This document shows positions 57,289 to 64,000 of a stretch of 64,000 nt of DNA, piece after piece. The stretch covers positions 62,001 to 126,000 of the forward strand of contig NZ_QMFY01000009.1 in assembly GCF_003286915.1 (NCBI RefSeq). The letters run 5' to 3'. Below the pieces are notes generated by a model. That model was not told where the DNA came from and did not search any database. It saw nothing but the letters and a program-made list of their open reading frames with translations. Both the position numbers and the translations under genes were made by a program. Each line of letters starts with the position of its first letter. Positions within the stretch are counted from its first letter, which is position 1. This stretch comes from Pseudochryseolinea flava. GTDB taxonomy: Bacteria; Bacteroidota; Bacteroidia; Cytophagales; Cyclobacteriaceae.

Positions 57289-58215
57289 TTACGACGTTCT
57301 TCCAGCCAGAAGATAAAGTACTGCCATTCTCACGGCTACACCATTTTCTACCTGATCGAGAATAATGGAATGTTCAGAGTCTGCTGCATCACTGCTAAGC
57401 TCGACACCTCTATTGATTGGTCCGGGGTGCATGATGACGATTTGCTTCTTGAGATTATCAAGCGTCTTTTTTGTGATGCCGTAGTAGAGTGAGTATTCTC
57501 GCAGCGATGGGAAGTACTTGATTTGTTGGCGTTCAAGTTGAATGCGTAGCACGTTAGCAACATCGCACCATTGTAAAGCCTTTTGTACGTCGAGTTCTAC
57601 TTCTACGCCAAGGTGCTTGATAAACTTTGGCAACAACGTAGGAGGTCCGCAAACCATCACCTTCGCGCCAAGCTTTTGCAGTGCAAAAATGTTGGATAGC
57701 GCTACACGAGAATGTAAGATGTCGCCGATGATAGCGATCTTCTTACCAACGAGGCTTCCGAGTTTTTCACGAATAGAAAAGGCATCTAAGAGCGCTTGTG
57801 TTGGGTGTTCATGTGTGCCGTCACCCGCGTTTACAATATTGGCATTAATGTGTTTGGCAAGGTAATGCGGTGCGCCTGGGCTGGCATGTCGCATCACAAT
57901 CATGTCGACTTTCATCGCCAAGATGTTGTTGACCGTATCGAGTAGGGTTTCGCCTTTCTTTACAGAACTGTTTGATGCAGAAAAATTAATGACATCAGCA
58001 GATAATCTTTTTTGCGCAAGTTCGAAGGAGAGACGTGTACGTGTCGAATTTTCGAAGAACACATTCGCGATCGTAACATCTCGTAGAGATGGCACTTTTT
58101 TGATCGGGCGATTGATTACTTCTTTAAAATTATCGGCGGTTTCGAAAATTAATTCTATGTCTTCGCGAGAGATGTCCTTGATACCTAAAAGGTGTTTTTG
58201 ACTGAGTTTCGACAT
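57289..58215 (-). CDS. pyrB: Aspartate carbamoyltransferase catalytic subunit
   Basis: 308 residues, the normal length. The carbamoyl-phosphate motif STRTRLSFELA, HPTQALLDAFSIREK and the aspartate-binding HPGPINRGVEL motif are intact. It catalyses the first committed step of pyrimidine synthesis. It starts four bases after pyrR, so the two form an operon. Confidence 0.96.
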   Translation of the reverse strand: MSKLSQKHLLGIKDISREDIELIFETADNFKEVINRPIKKVPSLRDVTIANVFFENSTRTRLSFELAQKRLSADVINFSASNSSVKKGETLLDTVNNILAMKVDMIVMRHASPGAPHYLAKHINANIVNAGDGTHEHPTQALLDAFSIREKLGSLVGKKIAIIGDILHSRVALSNIFALQKLGAKVMVCGPPTLLPKFIKHLGVEVELDVQKALQWCDVANVLRIQLERQQIKYFPSLREYSLYYGITKKTLDNLKKQIVIMHPGPINRGVELSSDAADSEHSIILDQVENGVAVRMAVLYLLAGRTS

Positions 58216-58219
58216 AGGA

Positions 58220-58762
58220 TTAATCCTTATTTACCAACCAGATTTTGTTTTGTTTATGGCCTTGTGCTTCGAGTTCCACCAGCACGCGCTGTGATGTTAA
58301 CGTATTGACAGCTTTTCCAACATAGTCGGCGGCGACCGGTAGCTCACGTGTATATTTTCGATCGATCAGCACGAGCAGTTCGACTTTTGCCGGGCGACCA
58401 AATGCGATCATAGCATCCATGGCGGCCCGGATTGTACGACCCGTAAAGAGTACATCGTCAACCAGCACTACGCGCTTTCCTTCGATGATAAAGTCAATGC
58501 GTGTTTCATTTGCTTTTGCAGGAATTTCCCGACGACGGAAGTCATCGCGATAGAAGGTAGCATCCAGGTAGCCTAGCGGAATTTCTTTTTTGGTGTCTTT
58601 CTGCAATCGCGCATGGATGATTTCAGCCAGGTGTATTCCACGGGGCTGCATACCAATGATAACTGTTTCAGAGAAATTGCCGTGACGCTCAATCAATTGC
58701 TGGCAAAGACGGCTGATAGTGATGTCGAGAAGGTCGCTATCGAGAATGAGCTTTTTTTGCAT
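58220..58762 (-). CDS. pyrR: Bifunctional PyrR regulator/uracil phosphoribosyltransferase
   Basis: 180 residues from the ATG at 58762 (a TTG at 58774 would add four residues). The PRPP-binding motif is VVLVDDVLFTGRTIRAAMDAM, and RRREIPAKANETRIDF with GMQPRGIHLAEII is typical of PyrR. In other bacteria it binds leader RNA to control pyr genes. A -7-like TATATTTG (minus, 58772-58779) lies nine bases upstream, implying a very short leader, so any RNA-attenuation role would have to act elsewhere. Confidence 0.93.
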   Translation of the reverse strand: MQKKLILDSDLLDITISRLCQQLIERHGNFSETVIIGMQPRGIHLAEIIHARLQKDTKKEIPLGYLDATFYRDDFRRREIPAKANETRIDFIIEGKRVVLVDDVLFTGRTIRAAMDAMIAFGRPAKVELLVLIDRKYTRELPVAADYVGKAVNTLTSQRVLVELEAQGHKQNKIWLVNKD

Positions 58763-58844
58763 ACAGACGTGCAAATATAGACATATCGCGGTTAGTTTTT
58801 GGATACTCGGTAAAAATTGTGTGGTGCAGGAACGCCCAAAAACA

Positions 58845-60350
58845 CTAAAAATCGTAGCTGATCTTGTTTACATAAAAAACGCGTCGACGGCCCAGCTTCG
58901 GGTTGTTTATTTCTTGGATACCGGCAGCATAAAAAAATGATTGATACCAGTAATTCAGATCGCCTTTTTCATGATCTTCTTTCAGAATTTCATCCATTTC
59001 TGACGACGTTGTAAGCGGCTCAATCGTTTTTCCTTCAACCACGTTGTTCCCTTCGATAATTTTTGTTCGAAGTTCGTTTTCGTAAAGGTAGAGCAATACA
59101 ATTTTATCGTCTTGAATTTCAAGTCGCACAAATTGCTCAAGGGTATAGGTCTTCACGTCGTTGATTTCAAAACTGTTGTCCCAAATGATGTCACCATTTA
59201 CATCGAACCCCATTACCACGGCATGGGTATAGTAGTAGCCGTCGAAGATGCGCCCGTCTCGAAGCTGTTGAGCACCGCTGTACGCATAGGGTGAAAAAAA
59301 TCCGAAGCCAGACCGATCAGCCGTGATGTAGTGTGGATAAAAAGCTTCCCCCAGAAGAATGAACTGTCCGTTATGCGGTACCAACTCGTGTACTAAAAAA
59401 CGATAATTGAACTTAATCCTCTTGCCCTTAATTTTTCTTCGCTCTATTCTTTTCTTAACCCGGATTTCTCGCTTGGCTTTCATGTACTTGAAAAAATTTT
59501 GAAGCTCATGAAAGTTGTAATAACGAATCTGCTGCATCCCTGATGAAGGATCGATGCTTGCCATAAAGAAACCGCGCGAATAGTCCGACCGTTGCGCTCC
59601 GAACACACCGGCAACAATCTGTACATTATTTTCCATCTTTAGCGATCGCGCAAAAATCAAAGTCTTATTGTCTTCCGATTCCAGTGGTATGTTGCTCAAG
59701 AGTTTTCCGCTGGGGTCATATGTTTTTATCCATATCGTTTTCTGGCCGGCGTAATTCCTTGCTGCAATGAGTACATTAAAACTACCATCATCATTTGTTT
59801 TTACTTGCGTGAGTTCCCCGATCTCGTTGAGTAGTCCGGGAAGAATTTTTGATCTGTTACTCCTGAAATCGAAATGTGTCACCACGGGAACGCGGTTGAA
59901 ATAGCCAGCCATGAGCGCTGCCGAATCGGTAACTTGAAATTCCAAAGGCGTGAAAGTGATGTAGTTTTTAATATCATGCCGAATGAAGTTTCCTGTTCTT
60001 CCTTCAATAGCATACAATGAAAAATTATTTCGCCCCTGATTTTCTCTACGGAACAGAACGTAAAAATTATCCCTTGCAACTTTCAGACTCAAAAATTTGA
60101 GATGTTGGTCGAGCGGAAGAAAGCCTCTCCAAATCACGCTGAACGCAGTGTCAAGTTTGATGAGCTCTAATGCATCGGCTTGATCGGTCGAAATCCAACG
60201 ATATAGGTATAACCCACGATTGCTAGATGGAACAATTTCAAATTTGGACTCACCCTGATACAACGGAAGCTCTAGACGCGCCGATTGTTTAACTTGTCCG
60301 CTGAGTGACAAACTTGTAATGAGTGCAAAGCAAAAGAATATGCAACGCAT
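58845..60350 (-). CDS. Exported hypothetical protein, paralogue of the next gene
   Basis: 501 residues from the ATG at 60350. The signal peptide is MRCIFFCFALITSLSLSGQ. The rest alternates beta-strands with polar turns, suggesting a propeller or beta-sandwich (RLELPLYQGESKFEIVPSSNRGLYLYRW ...). The C-terminus RRRVFYVNKISYDF matches VRDVFYINKVTVK of the neighbouring gene. I recognise no catalytic motif. The location is probably periplasmic or at the surface. It ends 83 bases from pyrR, on the same strand. Confidence 0.75.
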   Translation of the reverse strand: MRCIFFCFALITSLSLSGQVKQSARLELPLYQGESKFEIVPSSNRGLYLYRWISTDQADALELIKLDTAFSVIWRGFLPLDQHLKFLSLKVARDNFYVLFRRENQGRNNFSLYAIEGRTGNFIRHDIKNYITFTPLEFQVTDSAALMAGYFNRVPVVTHFDFRSNRSKILPGLLNEIGELTQVKTNDDGSFNVLIAARNYAGQKTIWIKTYDPSGKLLSNIPLESEDNKTLIFARSLKMENNVQIVAGVFGAQRSDYSRGFFMASIDPSSGMQQIRYYNFHELQNFFKYMKAKREIRVKKRIERRKIKGKRIKFNYRFLVHELVPHNGQFILLGEAFYPHYITADRSGFGFFSPYAYSGAQQLRDGRIFDGYYYTHAVVMGFDVNGDIIWDNSFEINDVKTYTLEQFVRLEIQDDKIVLLYLYENELRTKIIEGNNVVEGKTIEPLTTSSEMDEILKEDHEKGDLNYWYQSFFYAAGIQEINNPKLGRRRVFYVNKISYDF

Positions 60351-60415
60351 GTTATTAGCGCACATGAAGTGCGTCTACCGAATATAATGAATTGATAGTC
60401 GCGTTGCCAGCGACA

Positions 60416-62008
60416 TTATTTCACGGTCACTTTATTGATGTAAAATACATCGCGGACGCGATCTTCTTTACTCAAATTCCGGATGGTTTGAAGTCCCCAA
60501 ACATAAAGGTTGTTGCCGTACCAGAATCGTACACCTCCCTCGTTTTCTTCTTCGTCACGAATCTCATCGCCATTTTCGGAAGGCTTTATTTTTTCCGTGA
60601 TTTCTTCTGTGTTATCGTCGGGCAAGTCGATTGCTTTTACCTTGATATCGAATTCTTTCTTGTAAACTAAGAACACCGAATTTTTAGTGACTAAAAAATC
60701 AGAAGCTTGTTCTGTGCTGGGTAGATCGATGTCTTCAAGCTTGTAACTCTGATCCCATCGTACTTCTCCACTGTTATTGAATGAAATAACAGCGGATTGA
60801 TTTGTGCGAATACTTGTATTGGTGCGATTATCATTTGGACCTGGTGCATACGGACGTGACCGAAAGTATGGTCCGTAACCCATGGCCGGACCATAGTAAT
60901 ATGGGCTATAGTAGTACGGCCCCGTATAGTATGGATTAATATTGCTATTGGGCGTGTATACTTCAGCTAATAGTAGGTATCCTTCTGGCTTTTCCACAAG
61001 GCGGTACGGCATTACATAAGCAGAAAACGATGGGATTTTACCATCTGATTTATCTTCTTTTGAGATTTCTTTCAGACGAGCAACACGTTTAGGATTTAGG
61101 TATTCTAAAAAATGTTGGAATTGGCCAAAGTCTACATACTTAATTTTCTGATCGTTGAACGGATCAATTTTTAGCGAGTAAAATCCTTTCGATTGTTTAG
61201 AATTTTTTTCTCCCCAATTTCCGAAAACCAACAGGTCTTCGTTTTCTAATGTACTGGTAAGTCCGTTTTGAACGGAAATATTTTCGTCAATAGGCACAAC
61301 ATCTTCAATTAATATTTTGCCATTGCTGTCGAATGTTTTAAAAGTCAGCTTCCGATCACCCCGTGTTCCTCGATCAATAGTAACCGTGTTGAATGTACTG
61401 TTTTGATTTACGCGCAGATCAACAAGCTCGGTATCCTTTTGGAAAAAACCAGGGACAACTTTTAAGAGTGCTGAACTTACATCGAACAACAGTATGGCAG
61501 GTTCGTTGTTTATATATCCACCCAAGATTAAACTTCGGTCCACCTGACTGAAATGTGAAAGTCTAAATTCAAAATCAGGTTTGATGTTGAATTTTGCAAC
61601 GTTACCATTCGATAGCGTCACTTCCACGCATTCAAACTCCCCCTTTGTCGATTCTCCATAACGGAATAGAAAATAAAGTTGAGTGGACGTCACTTCATAG
61701 CCAACGAGTCTATATCGCTCTTTTACTTCTAGCTCGACAGACTTTTTCTCTTGTAAGGTCGTGTCGAGAAGAATGAGCTCGTATAGTTTATTGTTGTTTT
61801 TATACTTGTCACGTTCACGAAATAGTGCAATGCCATCTTCTTTCAGTGAGATGACATGAAAATTATCGTCGGAATTTTTGTGGAGTCGCTCATAGCGATG
61901 AGGCTGAGATACCTGTGCGCTTAGACCGAACGTTAATAAACTACAGATCAGCAGACAGACACACGAAATGCTCGTATCTGTTCTTCGCACAAGGTAACGC
62001 AAATTCAT
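60416..62008 (-). CDS. Exported hypothetical protein, paralogue of the previous gene
   Basis: 530 residues. The signal/anchor is at about 12-33 (DTSISCVCLLICSLLTFGLSAQ). The body is similar in layout to the protein at 58845-60350, and a Tyr/Pro/Gly-rich insert (about 370-400) lies in its C-terminal third (NPYYTGPYYYSPYYYGPAMG). The paralogous pair is co-oriented, with a 65-base gap. Its start overlaps the stop of the EVE-domain gene by four bases. The function is unknown. Confidence 0.75.
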   Translation of the reverse strand: MNLRYLVRRTDTSISCVCLLICSLLTFGLSAQVSQPHRYERLHKNSDDNFHVISLKEDGIALFRERDKYKNNNKLYELILLDTTLQEKKSVELEVKERYRLVGYEVTSTQLYFLFRYGESTKGEFECVEVTLSNGNVAKFNIKPDFEFRLSHFSQVDRSLILGGYINNEPAILLFDVSSALLKVVPGFFQKDTELVDLRVNQNSTFNTVTIDRGTRGDRKLTFKTFDSNGKILIEDVVPIDENISVQNGLTSTLENEDLLVFGNWGEKNSKQSKGFYSLKIDPFNDQKIKYVDFGQFQHFLEYLNPKRVARLKEISKEDKSDGKIPSFSAYVMPYRLVEKPEGYLLLAEVYTPNSNINPYYTGPYYYSPYYYGPAMGYGPYFRSRPYAPGPNDNRTNTSIRTNQSAVISFNNSGEVRWDQSYKLEDIDLPSTEQASDFLVTKNSVFLVYKKEFDIKVKAIDLPDDNTEEITEKIKPSENGDEIRDEEENEGGVRFWYGNNLYVWGLQTIRNLSKEDRVRDVFYINKVTVK

Positions 62009-62409
62009 TTTTCTTCGCTTAAGGATAATACGATTGAATACTCGGCTTCTTTTACGGGTTGTACAGACAATCGAGACGACTTAACCAACACCATATCAAC
62101 TAAACGCTTGTCGGCTTTTATTTGTGCGAGTGTAACAGGTTTTTTTAATTTTTTGCCAGCAGCAATTTCTACTGCCGCCCAATCTTTATCCTTTGGATCG
62201 GGAAAATGCTCTTTTGAAATGGTGGCGGTAGCAACCACGGCTTTGTCATCCATGCTGTGATAAAAAAGAACGAGGTCTCCTTTTTTCATGGACTTCAAAT
62301 TATTTCGTGCTTGGAAGTTTCTCACGCCATCCCATGTTGTTTTTTTGTCTCGAACAAGGTCATCCCAAGAATAGGTACTCGGCTCAGACTTCACCAACCA
62401 ATAGTTCAT
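62005..62409 (-). CDS. EVE domain-containing protein
   Basis: 134 residues from the ATG at 62409; a longer frame to 62466 is less likely because the EVE start MNYWLVKSEPSTYSWDDL is at this point. The YTH/PUA-like fold is marked by TTWDGVRNFQARNNLKSMKKGDLVLFYHS. EVE proteins are thought to read modified bases in DNA or RNA. It overlaps the 530-residue gene by four bases. Confidence 0.92.
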   Translation of the reverse strand: MNYWLVKSEPSTYSWDDLVRDKKTTWDGVRNFQARNNLKSMKKGDLVLFYHSMDDKAVVATATISKEHFPDPKDKDWAAVEIAAGKKLKKPVTLAQIKADKRLVDMVLVKSSRLSVQPVKEAEYSIVLSLSEEK

Positions 62410-62482
62410 ATGATCAACAATTATTAAGTGTTTTGAAAATAGTAAAATGACTTGGCTTTTCAGCAAAATTTTGGCTGAACGG

Positions 62483-63286
62483 TTAGCATAATCCGGTCCA
62501 GACCGTGTGCTGAGAAAATTGACTGACGTCTATCGGGCTGTCAAAAATCCCGAACACAGTTGCACCAGAGCCACTCATACTCGCATAGTGTGCGCCGAAT
62601 TCATAAAGTTGGGCTTTAATGGAACCTATGGCCGGATATTGAGCAAACACTGTACGTTCAAAGTCGTTGCAAAGCAATTCTTTCCAATGTCCTATCGGCA
62701 TATTCAATATCTTTTCAAGTTCATGCTGTGGCGTCGCAGGTTTAATATTCGAATAGGCGGCTGCGGTGCTCACATGAATGTCTGGCTTTACCAGCACAAG
62801 ATATTTTCCTTTGAGATTTACTTCAACTGGTGTTAGTACTTCTCCTCGTCCTCGCCCTATCATCGGGTTGTCTTGTACGAAGAAAGCGCAGTCACTGCCC
62901 AGTGTGGCGGCATGATTCATCAAATCCTCCGTCGAAAGGTTAAGGTTGAAAATCGTGTTCAAGAGGCGAAGTGTGTGTGCTGCATCGGAAGATCCACCAC
63001 CGAGACCAGCTCCCGTTGGAATCACTTTATGAAGATGAATACTGACGGGTGGAATATTGTGCGACGTGGCCAGGAGTTGATAGGCGCGCAGACATAAATT
63101 GTCAGCGTCGTTTCCCGGTATGGTCGTTCCGGTACGCGTGAAGGACGTTTGCGTGGCAGGAATAATTTCTAAAATATCGGTCCACGGTACGGGTAAGAAA
63201 CACGTTTCCAAATCGTGAAACCCATCGGATCTTTTCGAAACGACATGAAGACCTAGATTGATTTTACAAGGCGGAAATGCAATCAT
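62483..63286 (-). CDS. ispE: 4-diphosphocytidyl-2-C-methyl-D-erythritol kinase
   Basis: 267 residues. A GHMP kinase of the MEP isoprenoid pathway: the N-terminal PCKINLGLHVVSKRSDGFHDLE motif and the ATP loop PTGAGLGGGSSDAAH are exact, and the C-terminal MSGSGATVFGIF is typical. It lies between the terminator after fabI and the EVE gene. It indicates that isoprenoids come from the non-mevalonate route. Confidence 0.96.
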   Translation of the reverse strand: MIAFPPCKINLGLHVVSKRSDGFHDLETCFLPVPWTDILEIIPATQTSFTRTGTTIPGNDADNLCLRAYQLLATSHNIPPVSIHLHKVIPTGAGLGGGSSDAAHTLRLLNTIFNLNLSTEDLMNHAATLGSDCAFFVQDNPMIGRGRGEVLTPVEVNLKGKYLVLVKPDIHVSTAAAYSNIKPATPQHELEKILNMPIGHWKELLCNDFERTVFAQYPAIGSIKAQLYEFGAHYASMSGSGATVFGIFDSPIDVSQFSQHTVWTGLC

Positions 63287-63294
63287 AAAAAATA

Positions 63295-63320
63295 ACGACT
63301 GGCGTGTTATGGCCAGTCGT
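63295..63320 (-). terminator. Intrinsic terminator after fabI
   Basis: ACGACTGGC (63295-63303) and GCCAGTCGT (63312-63320) make a 9-bp perfect stem with an 8-nt loop; the minus-strand flank is TATTTTTTA. It lies between the fabI stop and the ispE start. Confidence 0.75.
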
Positions 63321-63342
63321 AATTAAAGGGATGTAAAAGATA

Positions 63343-64000
63343 TTACTTTGAAAGTCTGTCGATCAGATCTTGCGTGATACCAGTCGATGAGAAACCGCCA
63401 TCGTGCATCAAGTTCTGCATGGTTACCATTCTTGTAAAGTCAGAGAACATCATGGTGATGTAATTCGCGCAATCTTCACCAGACGCATTTCCCAATGGCG
63501 ACATCATTTGAGCGTAGTCAAAGAATACATCGAAGCCAGAGATGCCCGCACCAGCAGTTGTTTTGGTCGGCGATTGTGAAATTGTATTAACCCTAACTTT
63601 CTTAAGTTTCGCGAAGCGATAACCATAGCTGCGCGCGATGGATTCGAGAACAGCTTTCGCTTGCGCCATGTCGGAATAATCTGGGAATGTACGCTGAGCG
63701 GCAATGTAGGTAAGGGCAAGGATTGATCCCCATTCATTCATGGCGTCAGTTTTCTCGGCAGTCTGAAGTACTTTATGGAAGCTGATACCTGAAATATCGA
63801 GTGTTTTAAGAAACCATTCGTAGTTCAAATCGCCATAGGTACGATCTTTTCTAACGTTAGGGCTCATGCCAATCGAGTGCAGAACGAAGTCAAGTTTCCC
63901 GCCTAGAACCTCAGTTGATTTTGTGAAAAGGTTCGTCAGATCTTGCTCAGAGGTAGCATCTGCAGGGATAACCTCTGCGTTACATGCTTTCGCCAATTCA
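63343..64000 (-). CDS. fabI: Enoyl-ACP reductase (NADH), 5' end cut by window
   Basis: About 219 residues of the C-terminal part are visible; the reading frame is open to the window edge, so the N-terminal nucleotide-binding region is missing. The FabI signature HSIGMSPN, the catalytic tyrosine/lysine in DYSDMAQAKAVLES (Y-x2-M-x2-A-K) and the C-terminal MHDGGFSSTG are all present. It reduces the enoyl-ACP at the last step of fatty-acid chain elongation. Confidence 0.94.
   Translation of the reverse strand, partial: ELAKACNAEVIPADATSEQDLTNLFTKSTEVLGGKLDFVLHSIGMSPNVRKDRTYGDLNYEWFLKTLDISGISFHKVLQTAEKTDAMNEWGSILALTYIAAQRTFPDYSDMAQAKAVLESIARSYGYRFAKLKKVRVNTISQSPTKTTAGAGISGFDVFFDYAQMMSPLGNASGEDCANYITMMFSDFTRMVTMQNLMHDGGFSSTGITQDLIDRLSK

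Noticed and set aside
56929-57492. 187-codon plus-strand frame over the CBS-type/pyrB gap
   Set aside because: It starts with TTG, overlaps more than 200 bases of pyrB in antisense, has low-quality composition, and contains the direct repeats and hairpin; no recognisable domain.

Overview
The window comes from a Bacteroidota chromosome, most likely order Cytophagales (a Chryseolinea/Fulvivirga/Ohtaekwangia-like lineage). This rests on C-terminal domains of the type IX secretion (T9SS) kind, WG-repeat, DUF4292, DUF1599/BT_3928 and BtuG-like families, a FloA/NfeD pair, the weakness of Shine-Dalgarno sequences, and several promoters that fit the Bacteroidota pattern TTTG-N19-TAnnTTTG. The sequence is gene-dense. 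I see no insertion sequences, tRNAs, rRNAs, CRISPR arrays or prophage genes, and most of it reads as core genome.

Layout. 1-3022: a surface-polysaccharide cluster (glycosyltransferase, PLP sugar aminotransferase, WecA/MraY-type phosphoglycosyltransferase). 3070-5397: pheS, a 3-hydroxyacyl-CoA dehydrogenase and a lipoprotein with a degenerate Rieske-like motif. 5463-11078 (minus): maeB, then a tatA-gatA-mltD operon. 11310-13114 (minus): a three-gene operon with a protein of the PrnB/IDO/TDO haem superfamily, a SpoIIAA-like protein and a small helix-turn-helix protein. 13422-20433 (minus): an envelope run of enoyl-CoA hydratase, flippase, sugar nucleotidyltransferase, TPR protein, DUF4292 lipoprotein and an EnvC-like degenerate LytM factor. 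20818-24091: two large repeat-rich secreted proteins with T9SS-type C-termini. 24158-26721: threonine-to-glycine catabolism (SDR-type threonine dehydrogenase and kbl, divergent).

27243-32311 (minus): folP, the c-di-AMP synthase cdaA and a large exported WD40-caspase protein. 32372-34655: DUF1599, DoxX/BT_3928 and aroK. 34645-40630: FadL-like porin, a Tyr-rich exported protein, proS, NfeD and FloA. 40821-44414: a WG-repeat protein and a CstB-like persulfide dioxygenase/rhodanese. 44479-50767: a cobalamin locus with a BtuF-like binding protein, a cobalamin riboswitch, BtuB, a BtuG-like propeller lipoprotein, a 57-residue DUF5522 protein that is easily overlooked, a Dph6-like PP-loop ATPase and convergent meaB. 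50828-54132: a CHASE2 membrane protein and two tandem FecR-like paralogues. 54246-64000: sucD, a cystathionine beta-synthase-type enzyme, pyrB-pyrR, two paralogous exported proteins, an EVE-domain protein, ispE and a truncated fabI.

The strongest candidates for undescribed biology are the PrnB-like operon with its dyad-rich upstream region, the exported WD40-caspase downstream of cdaA, the CHASE2 plus duplicated FecR-like module, and the DUF5522/PP-loop pair inside the B12 locus. All assignments are by eye from motifs. No database search was possible.
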